DNA from: an uncultured Bacteroidales bacterium
GTDB taxonomy: Bacteria; Bacteroidota; Bacteroidia; Bacteroidales; WCHB1-69
Length of the DNA stretch: 50,711 bases
Direction: 5' to 3'
NCBI GenBank assembly: GCA_900315705.1
Contig: ONAB01000020.1
Span: 1 to 50,711 of the forward strand
Below the pieces are notes generated by a model. That model made no database searches and was not told the DNA's origin. It worked only from the letters and a program-made list of their open reading frames with translations. Positions 16,311 to 24,090 of this stretch are shown one piece after another. How positions within the stretch are numbered: position 1 is the first letter of the stretch; each line of letters opens with the position of its first letter. Position numbers and translations under genes: made by a program.

Positions 16311-16340
16311 AAAAAAAACGCAGCCGTTTCCGACTGCGTT
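16311..16340 (-). terminator. Intrinsic terminator of the decarboxylase operon
   Basis: On the minus strand, AACGCAG pairs with CTGCGTT around a 10-nt loop, then a run of T follows. It lies 72 bp after the oadB stop. Confidence 0.8.
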
Positions 16341-16412
16341 TCTGTTTCATTCGGCGTGTGCCGTTAATGTATAGTGTTATGGCGAGGCGGGATGCCTCGC
16401 CGGGGGTTTCGC

Positions 16413-17558
16413 TTAGTACAAGAAGCTCAGGAGGATACCGGCGGCCACTGCGCTGCCGATCACACCGGCCACGTTGGGACCCATAGCGTGCATCAGCAGG
16501 AAGTTGGTCTTGTCGTACTTCATACCTTCCACGTAGGAGACGCGGGCGCTGTCGGGCACGGCGGAGACGCCGGCGTTGCCGATGAGCGGGTTGATCTTGT
16601 TGCCCTCCTTGAGGAAGAGGTTGAAGAACTTCACGAAGAGCACACCGGTGGCGGTGGCAATCACGAAGGAGAAAGCGCCTAAGCAGAAGATGAGAATGGA
16701 GGCGGGTCTCAGGAAGTTGGTGGCCTGGGTGGAGGCGCCGACGGTGAGACCGATGAGGATAGTCACGATGTCGATGAGCGGACCGGAGGCGGTGTTGGCG
16801 AGACGTTTGGTGACGCCGCACTCTTTCAGCAGGTTGCCGAAGAAGAGCATACCCAACAGGGGCAGACCGGAAGGCACGAGGAAGGCGGTCAGCAGGATGC
16901 AGAGCAGCGGGAAGAGCACTTTCTCGCGGTGGCTGACGGCACGAGGCGGGCGCATACGGATGAGGCGCTCCTTGGGGGTGGTGAGCAGGCGCATAATGGG
17001 CGGTTGGATCACCGGCACGAGGGCCATATAAGAGTAGGCCGACACGGCGATGGCACCCATCAGGCTGGGAGCCAGCTTGGAGGAGATGAAGATGGCGGTG
17101 GGGCCGTCAGCGCCACCGATGATGCCGATGGCACCGGCTTCCATAGGCGTGAAGCCCAGAAGCAGGGAGATGGCGTAGGCGGCGAAGATGCCGAACTGGG
17201 CGGCCGCACCGATGAGGATAAGCTTGGGGTTCGATATCAAAGCCGAGAAATCGGTCATTGCCCCGATGCCAAGGAATATCAAGGGCGGGTAGAAGCCCTT
17301 GACCACGCCGAAATAGAGGTAGTTCAGCACGGCTCCGTTCTCGTAAACCCCGATCTGCAATCCGTCGGTGAAGGGTATGTTACCGAGGATGATGCCGAAT
17401 CCGATGGGCACGAGCAACATCGGCTCAAATTCTTTCACAATACCGAGTGTGATGAAGAACAAGCCGATGAGAATCATTATGATGTGGCCCCACGTACAGT
17501 TTCCGAAACCGGAGTAACTGAAAAACTGGAGAAGGCCCTCTTTGAAAAATTCAAACAT
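16413..17558 (-). CDS. oadB: Na+-translocating decarboxylase, beta subunit
   Basis: This 381-aa polytopic membrane protein matches the OadB/MmdB family throughout. About nine hydrophobic helices are present, with the conserved GADGPTAIFISSKLAP motif (about 150-165), whose Asp belongs to the Na+ path, and the late motif GNAGVSAVPDSARVS. It couples decarboxylation of the carboxybiotin carrier to export of Na+. It is the last gene of the operon mmdA - oadG - biotin carrier - oadB, 40 bp after the carrier gene, and is followed by a terminator. Confidence 0.95.
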   Translation of the reverse strand: MFEFFKEGLLQFFSYSGFGNCTWGHIIMILIGLFFITLGIVKEFEPMLLVPIGFGIILGNIPFTDGLQIGVYENGAVLNYLYFGVVKGFYPPLIFLGIGAMTDFSALISNPKLILIGAAAQFGIFAAYAISLLLGFTPMEAGAIGIIGGADGPTAIFISSKLAPSLMGAIAVSAYSYMALVPVIQPPIMRLLTTPKERLIRMRPPRAVSHREKVLFPLLCILLTAFLVPSGLPLLGMLFFGNLLKECGVTKRLANTASGPLIDIVTILIGLTVGASTQATNFLRPASILIFCLGAFSFVIATATGVLFVKFFNLFLKEGNKINPLIGNAGVSAVPDSARVSYVEGMKYDKTNFLLMHAMGPNVAGVIGSAVAAGILLSFLY

Positions 17559-17598
17559 AGTTGCTTTTTAATTTTGTTGGTAATAGATGATTATCGGT

Positions 17599-18045
17599 TT
17601 ATTCAAACACCACGAGGATGTCACCTTCCATCACGGAGTCGCTGCGGTGGACGCGCACCTCCTTGATGACACCGTCCTTTTCAGCGTCGATGTTGTTCTC
17701 CATCTTCATAGCTTCGAGGAGGAAGAGGCGTTGGCCGGCCTTGACGGCGTCGCCGGGTTTGCAGAAGACGTCGAGGATGGTGCCGGGCAGCGGCGACTTG
17801 AGGGTGGCGCCGGCAGCGGTGGCTGCGGCGGGGGCGTTCTTCACGTTGGCGGGAGCGGCGGCAGGAGCGCTCTTGGCGGCAGGGGCTGCCACTTTCACCA
17901 CGGGTTTGACACGCGTCGTGATTTCAGTTTCCAGTTCTACTTTGTAGGGAGTGCCGTTCACTTCCACGTTCACGGTGTTGTCTTCAATGTCTCCCACTTC
18001 TACGGAATATTTGTTACCGTTGATTGTAAATTTATAGTTTTTCAT
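17599..18045 (-). CDS. Biotin carboxyl carrier subunit of the decarboxylase
   Basis: The 148-aa protein has an N-terminal beta domain (about 1-50), a flexible Ala/Pro-rich linker (about 52-80) and a biotinyl domain (about 82-148). The biotin-accepting lysine lies in EAMKM (about 113-117). It shuttles CO2 from the MmdA carboxyltransferase site to OadB. The gene is 24 bp from oadG and 40 bp from oadB within the operon. Confidence 0.94.
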   Translation of the reverse strand: MKNYKFTINGNKYSVEVGDIEDNTVNVEVNGTPYKVELETEITTRVKPVVKVAAPAAKSAPAAAPANVKNAPAAATAAGATLKSPLPGTILDVFCKPGDAVKAGQRLFLLEAMKMENNIDAEKDGVIKEVRVHRSDSVMEGDILVVFE

Positions 18046-18069
18046 ATTGATGATGTCTTTTTTGATGAA

Positions 18070-19029
18070 TTACTTGTTGATACGCGGGGCTTTTTTCATA
18101 ACCAACTCCTTCTGGGCCCACGGGGAATAGTGGGCGGAAGGCATATGGATGGTGATGACTTCGCTCTCCTCGTCGTGCATACTGTTGAAGTGGAGATGGA
18201 GGGCAGCCGTGATGGCAGCAATCTCCTCACCCGTCTGCAGCACGATGTCATCGTCCTTCTTGCCATCCGTGGAGGCGGCCACAGCAGCGGTTTTGCCGCT
18301 CTTCTCGGCCTCTTTTCTGGCGGCACGGCGCGACATTGCTCCGAAGACCTTCAGCATCAGATAGATGAGGATAAGACAGGAAAACACCACCGACATAGCG
18401 ATGATGGCCAGACCGATGCCGTACGGGTCCTCTTTCTTCAGCTTCTCCTCTTTGGAGGCCTTGATGGTGACCTCGTTAGAGGAACCCGGCGTGAAGTGGT
18501 CAAGGATGTGGGCGTTCTCGGTGATGCCGTCCTTGTCGTAACCAAAGACCAGGGCGGTGTCGCGGAGGGAGGCAGGGTAGTGCATAATGTCAATCAGCTC
18601 CTTGCCGTCGGAGGTGATGAGGGCCAAGTAATTCGTCTTGGAAGTGCGGACGTCGAAGTTGACGTGGAAGGTGCCGTACAGCGGCTCGCCATCCAGGAAG
18701 AAGATGACGAAAGAGCGCTGCGGCATAGCCGTGTGGATGTCAGATTTGGAGATACGGTACCAGTGGGACGGTATCTGGGCGCCTCTTTTGCCCATCGCGG
18801 AGAGGCCCGTGGTGTCGTCGGTGATGTAGCAGCCGGCGAGGTTGACCACATTGTAGGCGGGGTTGAACACCTCCACCCAGGGCACGCAGCGACCATACTC
18901 GTCCTGGTAGTTATCCACGTTTTTGATCATCATCTCGTTGAAGCGCAGGTCGTGGGTGGACTGTGCGAGCGCGCTGCCCATTACGACCGTTGCCAGCAAC
19001 AAGAACAAGATTTTGTTGAAATATCTCAT
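18070..19029 (-). CDS. oadG: OadG-type gamma subunit fused to a lamin-tail-like domain
   Basis: The 319-aa protein starts with a signal peptide (MRYFNKILFLLLATVVMGSALAQ). A periplasmic lamin-tail-like (LTD) beta domain follows (about 25-165: LRFNEMMIKN, WVEVFNPAYNVVNLAGCYITDD, HWYRIS). Then comes one membrane helix (about 200-222) and a charged cytoplasmic tail with the OadG family character. OadG alone is normally under 120 aa, so the N-terminal LTD domain is an addition, which I believe recurs in other Bacteroidales. OadG assembles the alpha and beta subunits and binds Zn in some species. It lies 27 bp after mmdA. Confidence 0.85.
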   Translation of the reverse strand: MRYFNKILFLLLATVVMGSALAQSTHDLRFNEMMIKNVDNYQDEYGRCVPWVEVFNPAYNVVNLAGCYITDDTTGLSAMGKRGAQIPSHWYRISKSDIHTAMPQRSFVIFFLDGEPLYGTFHVNFDVRTSKTNYLALITSDGKELIDIMHYPASLRDTALVFGYDKDGITENAHILDHFTPGSSNEVTIKASKEEKLKKEDPYGIGLAIIAMSVVFSCLILIYLMLKVFGAMSRRAARKEAEKSGKTAAVAASTDGKKDDDIVLQTGEEIAAITAALHLHFNSMHDEESEVITIHMPSAHYSPWAQKELVMKKAPRINK

Positions 19030-19056
19030 ATTGTGTTCTGTTTTTGTGGTAATGGG

Positions 19057-20616
19057 TTATAATGGGAGGTTGTCGTGCTTCTTGGCCGGGTTCTCCAGAC
19101 GCTTGTTCTTGAGTGACTCAAGGGCGCGGATGACTCTGAAACGCGTGTTGCGCGGCTCGATGACGTCGTCGATGTAGCCATACTGGGCAGCCACGTACGG
19201 GTTGGAGAACATCTTGCGGTACTCCTCCACGCGGTCGTTGAGGAACTGGGCCTTCTCTTCGGGGTTCTCGATTTTCTTCATCTGGGAGCCGTAGATGATT
19301 TCGGCTGCGCCGCTGCCACCCATAACGGCGATCTCGGCGGTGGGCCAAGCGTAGTTGATGTCACCACGCAGATGCTTGGAACTCATCACGCAGTAAGCGC
19401 CGCCGTAGTTCTTGCGCAGGATGACCGTGACTTTCGGGACGGTGCACTCGCCGTAAGCATAGAGCAGCTTGGCGCCGTGCAGGATGATGCCGCCGTACTC
19501 TTGGCCGGTGCCGGGCAGGAATCCGGGCACATCCACCAACGTCACGATGGGGATGTTGAAGGCGTCGCAGAAACGGACGAAACGGGCACCCTTGCGGGAA
19601 GCGTTGATGTCCAGCACGCCAGCCAGATACTTGGGCTGGTTGGCCACAATACCCACGGACATACCGTTGAAACGGGCGAAGCCGATGACGAGGTTCGGGG
19701 CGTACAGCGGCTGGATTTCCAGGAATTTGCCGTCGTCCACAATGCCGTTGATGACATCCTTCACGTCGTAAGGCATATTGGGATTGTCGGGGATGATGGA
19801 GTTCAGGCTGTCCTCCAGACGGTTGATGGGATCTTCGGTCGGCTCGTACGGGGGTTCCTCCATATTGTTGGAAGGGATGTAGCTGATGAGTTCACGCAGC
19901 ATAGCGATGCCCTCTTCCTCGTTCTCCACGGCGAAGTGGGCCACGCCGGACTTCTTGGAGTGGACGCTGGCGCCGCCGAGGTCCTCGGTGGTGACGTCCT
20001 CGTTGGTGACCGTCTTGACCACCTTCGGGCCGGTGACGAACATATAGCTCGTGTTCTTGGTCATCATAATGAAGTCCGTCAAAGCGGGTGAATAAACCGC
20101 GCCGCCGGCGCAGGGACCGAAGATGGCGGAGATTTGCGGAATTACGCCGGAGGCGAGGATGTTGCGCTGGAAAATCTCAGCATAGCCGGCAAGGCTGTTC
20201 ACACCCTCTTGGATACGGGCGCCACCGGAGTCGTTGAAGCCGATGACAGGGGCACCGACTTTCATAGCCTGGTCCATCACCTTGCAGATCTTCAAGGCGA
20301 ACGTCTCGGAAAGGGAGCCGCCGAAGACCGTGAAGTCCTGGGAGAAAACATACACCAGGCGGCCGTTCACCGTGCCGTAGCCGGTGACCACACCGTCGGA
20401 CAGGAATTTCTTCTTCTCCTGGCCGAAGTTGGTGCATCTGTGTTGGACGAACATATCGAACTCTTCGAAGCTGCCTTCGTCGAGGAACATCAGGATGCGC
20501 TCGCGCGCCGTGTATTTGCCCTTGGCGTGCTGCTTTTCGATTTGGTCCTGACCTCCTCCTAAACGAGCCTTCTCCCGCAGGGACAATAACTCGTTGATTT
20601 TATCTTGCATTGTCAT
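19057..20616 (-). CDS. mmdA: Methylmalonyl-CoA decarboxylase / propionyl-CoA carboxylase beta-type carboxyltransferase
   Basis: The 519-aa carboxyltransferase has the two crotonase-like halves of the family. The N-half has [22 protein letters not shown], and the CoA-binding [11 protein letters not shown] (about 127-137), followed by [13 protein letters not shown]. The C-half has [17 protein letters not shown] and [15 protein letters not shown]. With biotin carrier, OadG and OadB it forms the Na+-pumping methylmalonyl-CoA decarboxylase of propionate (succinate-pathway) fermentation. Oxaloacetate decarboxylase alpha is a different fold, which rules that out. It is the first gene of the operon, with a -7-like element about 67 bp upstream. 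Confidence 0.94.
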   Translation of the reverse strand: MTMQDKINELLSLREKARLGGGQDQIEKQHAKGKYTARERILMFLDEGSFEEFDMFVQHRCTNFGQEKKKFLSDGVVTGYGTVNGRLVYVFSQDFTVFGGSLSETFALKICKVMDQAMKVGAPVIGFNDSGGARIQEGVNSLAGYAEIFQRNILASGVIPQISAIFGPCAGGAVYSPALTDFIMMTKNTSYMFVTGPKVVKTVTNEDVTTEDLGGASVHSKKSGVAHFAVENEEEGIAMLRELISYIPSNNMEEPPYEPTEDPINRLEDSLNSIIPDNPNMPYDVKDVINGIVDDGKFLEIQPLYAPNLVIGFARFNGMSVGIVANQPKYLAGVLDINASRKGARFVRFCDAFNIPIVTLVDVPGFLPGTGQEYGGIILHGAKLLYAYGECTVPKVTVILRKNYGGAYCVMSSKHLRGDINYAWPTAEIAVMGGSGAAEIIYGSQMKKIENPEEKAQFLNDRVEEYRKMFSNPYVAAQYGYIDDVIEPRNTRFRVIRALESLKNKRLENPAKKHDNLPL

Positions 20617-20682
20617 AAGATGTTGTTATTTAATTATTTATATTATTATGAATTAGATATTTCACACCTATATAATAGGCCG

Positions 20683-20690
20683 CGAAATTA
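20683..20690 (-). promoter_or_regulatory. -7-like promoter element for the mmdA operon
   Basis: The minus strand reads TAATTTCG, one mismatch from TAnnTTTG, just after the upstream gene's terminator and 67 bp before mmdA. Confidence 0.45.
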
Positions 20691-20691
20691 C

Positions 20692-20723
20692 AAAAAAAAA
20701 CGACAGGTTTGGAGTCTCTGTCG
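20692..20723 (-). terminator. Intrinsic terminator of the T9SS-protein transcript
   Basis: On the minus strand CGACAG pairs with CTGTCG, then nine T follow. It lies 32 bp after the stop of the 621-aa gene and separates it from mmdA. Confidence 0.85.
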
Positions 20724-20754
20724 TTTTTATAACTATCAAAATTTTACTTTTATC

Positions 20755-22620
20755 CTATTTCTTCACAATCTTTCTGGTTTGGCCGTTGGCCTTGACCACA
20801 TAGACCCCGGTGGGCAGGTCACCCAGGTTGATGGTGACGCTGACGTTGCCCTCGCCGTTGGCTTGCATCACGCATCTGCCGTAGATGTCGTGCACGGTGA
20901 CGCGCTCCAGTCCGTGGCGCTCGTCATAGAGGGTGACGGTTCCTGTGGTGGGGTTGGGCCAGGCCTTGAGGAAAGCGGAAGAGGCGTCGGGCGTTTCAAT
21001 GCCGCTGGGCCGCCAGCCGTTCATCACGGCCACGCCGCTGAGGTCGAAACCGGAGCTGTTCCACGGGGTCGGGTAGGGATCGTTGATGATGTGCCCGTAC
21101 TGGTCGCGGGTGGCGTACTGCGGGTTGATGCAGCCCACCACGTCAATGAGTCTCACGTGCGTGATATTCTGGATGTTGAGGTCGGGGGCTCCGGCCAGCT
21201 GCGCCAGGTCGAAGGGCGTGCCCCAGCCCACACGGTGCTTGCCAGCCAGGTTGTCCACCTCCCGGGGATTTACCGCGCCGCCGTTGGTGATCTGGTTGTC
21301 GGTTTGCGTCAGTGAGGTGGCGGGGAAGCGCACATAATGCTCGCCGTCGGAACTTACCTCCACGAAGGCCATTTCCAAGAAACTGTCGTTCAACGAGTTC
21401 TCAAACACGGCAAAGTCGTAGCCGTCGCCGTCCTGGATGGGAATGCCGAAGGTGAGCACGGCCACGCCGTTGTCACCCAGACTGACCACACCATCCGTGG
21501 TGGACTCGGAAGAGGCGCCGATGCCGTCCGAGTCGGAGCCGTAGCTGGCATATGCGTTCTGGGTGGCGATGTCAGTATAGCCGCGCGTGATGACACATCC
21601 GGTAGCCCAGCCCAAAATGGCCGGGTCCTCAAACCAGATGGCCTGGCAGTCGTCGCTGCCCACCGGACCGTCGAAAAGGGTGTCGGGCAGAAGGATGTTG
21701 GGCTCTCCCACCGGTGTCACCGGGGTGGTCCACACATAGTTCCAGTTGCCGAGGTCGGTTGCGGCGCCGTCTTCACCGAATTTGACGTAGTCGTTGTGAC
21801 TCAGGAAGAGGGAGTCGTAATATACCATCGACATTGCGCCGTTGACATTGAAGAGCCAGTAGTTGCTGGAGAGCGCCAGATTACAGGCGCCATCCTGGAA
21901 AAGGATGTCGGTGACAAGGCTGCCCGAGTGTGTGTAGGAAAACCGGTAGTCGGCGGCGGCAATGTCATCCATCATATCCTTGACGGTGACATTGCTGCCT
22001 GAGAAGCGGTAACCCCAGGCCAAAGCGGTGTCGGGATTGCTCCAGTTGGTAATGAAGACAACCTCGTTGCTGCCGGTGCCCACCCAGTACAGGATGTCGT
22101 TGGCGGAAATGGAAGCATCCTGAGCGACTGGGGGATTCGGGTTACTCACGGGTTCCACCGGGGTGGTCCACACATAACCCCAACTACCATCAGAAACGCC
22201 GCAACTCTCGTCACCCCACTTGATAACGTCATTGTTTTGGAGATAGTAGCCAGTATAGCCTACGTTGGCAGAGATGCTATTGACCAAATACCAGAAAAAC
22301 ATACCGTCCAGAGAGAGATTGTAGTTGTTGTCATTATAGTAAATGTCGTTCACAATGCCGCCAGAACCATTGTAGGAGAAACGGCTGTCGACGATGGCGA
22401 TGTCGTCCATCATATCCTCCACGGTGACGTTGTTGCCCGTGAAACGGTATCCCCAGGCGAGGGCCTTTTGGGGATTGCACCAGTTTACGATTAATATCGC
22501 TTGGTTGTCGCCTGTGCCTACCCAATATTGGATGTTGTCGGGAGATATGGTGGCATCATTTTGCGCGAAAGTGAAACTTGCCAAACAAGCAATGGCTAAA
22601 ATGCATAGAAGTTTTTTCAT
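20755..22620 (-). CDS. T9SS-exported surface protein of the cobalamin-regulated unit
   Basis: The 621-aa protein has a signal peptide (MKKLLCILAIACLASFTFAQ). Two tandem repeats of about 150 aa follow (about 23-165 and 170-315), each with ISPDNIQYWVGTGDNQ or SANDILYWVGTGSNE, then LAWGYRF, then a closing YVWTTPV. A further beta domain covers about 325-535 (DDCQAIWFEDPAILGWATG, YDFAVFENSLNDSFLEMAFVEV). The C-terminus is a type IX sorting domain (FLKAWPNPTTGTVTLY... LPTGVYVVKANGQTRKIVKK). It lies 26 bp after the BtuG-like gene in one unit behind a cobalamin riboswitch. It may be a surface B12-binding partner, comparable to Bacteroides BtuH (inference). Confidence 0.8.
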   Translation of the reverse strand: MKKLLCILAIACLASFTFAQNDATISPDNIQYWVGTGDNQAILIVNWCNPQKALAWGYRFTGNNVTVEDMMDDIAIVDSRFSYNGSGGIVNDIYYNDNNYNLSLDGMFFWYLVNSISANVGYTGYYLQNNDVIKWGDESCGVSDGSWGYVWTTPVEPVSNPNPPVAQDASISANDILYWVGTGSNEVVFITNWSNPDTALAWGYRFSGSNVTVKDMMDDIAAADYRFSYTHSGSLVTDILFQDGACNLALSSNYWLFNVNGAMSMVYYDSLFLSHNDYVKFGEDGAATDLGNWNYVWTTPVTPVGEPNILLPDTLFDGPVGSDDCQAIWFEDPAILGWATGCVITRGYTDIATQNAYASYGSDSDGIGASSESTTDGVVSLGDNGVAVLTFGIPIQDGDGYDFAVFENSLNDSFLEMAFVEVSSDGEHYVRFPATSLTQTDNQITNGGAVNPREVDNLAGKHRVGWGTPFDLAQLAGAPDLNIQNITHVRLIDVVGCINPQYATRDQYGHIINDPYPTPWNSSGFDLSGVAVMNGWRPSGIETPDASSAFLKAWPNPTTGTVTLYDERHGLERVTVHDIYGRCVMQANGEGNVSVTINLGDLPTGVYVVKANGQTRKIVKK

Positions 22621-22646
22621 TTTTTAATGATATTGATGAATGATGT

Positions 22647-23735
22647 TTATGAATTCAGATGCGGGGTGTTGTTGAACACGATTTTGGAGGGGTTGATGCC
22701 TACCTCAAAGGTGAATTTCTTGCGGCCGTCCTGACCGAAGCAATAGACATCGCCGGTGACGGTGAAGTTGTGCGCGTCGGTAATATACACATCCCCGTTC
22801 AGCGGGTTCACCGTGATGGAGTAGGGCGTCTCGATGACTGTGCCGTCGGTGATGAAGTTCTCCTTGACAATCTCTCCCGTGCGTAGATCAAGCACCTTGA
22901 TCCAAGAGTTGGAACTCGAAAAATCGTAAGAATAGACGTAGGCATAGTCGCCGGAAATGGCGAAGTTGAGCGCTGCGATGCCGAAGTCGGTCACCGAGAG
23001 GTCGGCCACATCGATCTTGAGCAGTTTGTAGGGCACGTTTATATAGTCGCCGCGCGAAACCAGGATTACATACCGGTCATCGTAATTGGCCACGACAGAG
23101 GGGTTTATGCCCACGGTGACGGTGTTGGTGACCGTGAAGGTGGCGAGATCGATGACGGAGACGGTGTTGTCGTAGTTGGGGTTGTCGAGGCCGCCGGAGT
23201 TGGACACATAGAGCTTGTGGTTGCAGACGCAGATGCCTTCGGGGTTGCGTCCGCAGCGCACGGTGCCGTCCACCTCCAACGTGGCGGTGTCGATGCGCAC
23301 CACGTCGCCGTCAAAGCAGCTGACGTAGGCCTTGTTTTCATAAAAACAGATATAGCGAGGCTGCTTTCCGTCCAGATTGATGGATTTCAAGGATTTGGCG
23401 TTCTCGATATTCATCACCTCCACTCGGTTGGAGTTGTTGACCACGGCGTAGAGCTTGGAACCATAGCGCTGCAGGTCGTTGCCGGTGTCGCCTAATCCGC
23501 GGTGGTTGGCCTCCAGGAAGATGTCGTCCGTTATCGCGCCAGTCTCGCAATTGTAGTAGGTGATGGTGCTGTTGTTGTGCTGGAAAGTGCCCTCGTTCAG
23601 GATGTATAGACCGTCGGCGTGCGTGTCCACAGGAGGTGTTGGCGTGGGAGGCTGGGGACCCGGACAAGCAGTGAACAGAATCAGCGCCGTTGCAAGAATG
23701 GCGTAAATGGAGAATTTCTTTTCGTTTAAATGCAT
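22647..23735 (-). CDS. BtuG-like surface lipoprotein (YncE/DUF5074 beta-propeller)
   Basis: The start at 23735 gives 362 aa with a lipoprotein signal (FSIYAILATALILFTAC, Cys about 24); a further upstream ATG at 23789 would bury the signal. After a Pro-rich linker the chain is a YncE-like seven-blade propeller: GLYILNEGTFQHNNST, KLYAVVNNSNRVEVMN, DTATLEVDGTVRCGRNPEGI, NTVSVIDLATFTVTN, then TPYSITVNPLNGDVYITDA. This is the fold of BtuG, the surface cobalamin-binding partner of BtuB in Bacteroides. It is the first gene after the cobalamin riboswitch, which supports a B12 role. Confidence 0.85.
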   Translation of the reverse strand: MHLNEKKFSIYAILATALILFTACPGPQPPTPTPPVDTHADGLYILNEGTFQHNNSTITYYNCETGAITDDIFLEANHRGLGDTGNDLQRYGSKLYAVVNNSNRVEVMNIENAKSLKSINLDGKQPRYICFYENKAYVSCFDGDVVRIDTATLEVDGTVRCGRNPEGICVCNHKLYVSNSGGLDNPNYDNTVSVIDLATFTVTNTVTVGINPSVVANYDDRYVILVSRGDYINVPYKLLKIDVADLSVTDFGIAALNFAISGDYAYVYSYDFSSSNSWIKVLDLRTGEIVKENFITDGTVIETPYSITVNPLNGDVYITDAHNFTVTGDVYCFGQDGRKKFTFEVGINPSKIVFNNTPHLNS

Positions 23736-23837
23736 TTCCTCGGCATTTTTAGTTAGTATAATGCTTCGGAAAAAAGAGAATTGACCCATAGAATGGGCTG
23801 CAACCGGTCTTAACTCCCGAAGCGGTTTTCAAACGAA

Positions 23838-23995
23838 ATGGTAGGTTTTCTGACTTGTCCCTCCTATGGCGTCTTCCCGTCTTGCGACAGTGACTTGGTT
23901 GCTATAGGAACGTAGGGGACTTACAGCAGCGGGTACTGTACAGGATTTGCACCTGTTTCCCTGCGGGTTTTTTCTGTTGAAAAACACCCTCCCAT
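23838..23995 (-). promoter_or_regulatory. Cobalamin (AdoCbl) riboswitch
   Basis: Reading the minus strand, the conserved core appears in order: CAACAG, then CGCAGGGAAACAGGTG, then CAAATCCTG, then GTACCCGCTGCTGTAAG, the CACTG box, GGGAAGACGCC, and the B12 box GACAAGTCAGAAAACCTAC (23841-23859). It sits between its own -7 element (24005) and the BtuG-like start 105 bp further on. Bound cobalamin is expected to turn off the BtuG-like and T9SS-protein genes. The TonB receptor gene lies upstream of the switch and is outside its control. Confidence 0.94.
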
Positions 23996-24004
23996 TTGGC
24001 GCGG

Positions 24005-24012
24005 CAAAAATA
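24005..24012 (-). promoter_or_regulatory. -7 promoter element of the riboswitch transcript
   Basis: The minus strand reads TATTTTTG, about 10 bp before the first conserved riboswitch bases. Confidence 0.65.
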
Positions 24013-24090
24013 GTAAAAAAACGGAATGCATCCCATCCCGGTTTGTTTTTAGATAAAAAACACTCTTTTTTCAAGACAAATGGCAAAAGA

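Noticed and set aside
17587-19062. 491-aa open frame on the plus strand
   Set aside because: It is the antisense of the biotin carrier and oadG genes; its Gly/His/Val-rich, low-complexity sequence is typical of a shadow frame in GC-rich coding DNA.
23829-24086. 85-aa open frame on the minus strand
   Set aside because: It covers the cobalamin riboswitch and its promoter; the RNA explains the conservation.
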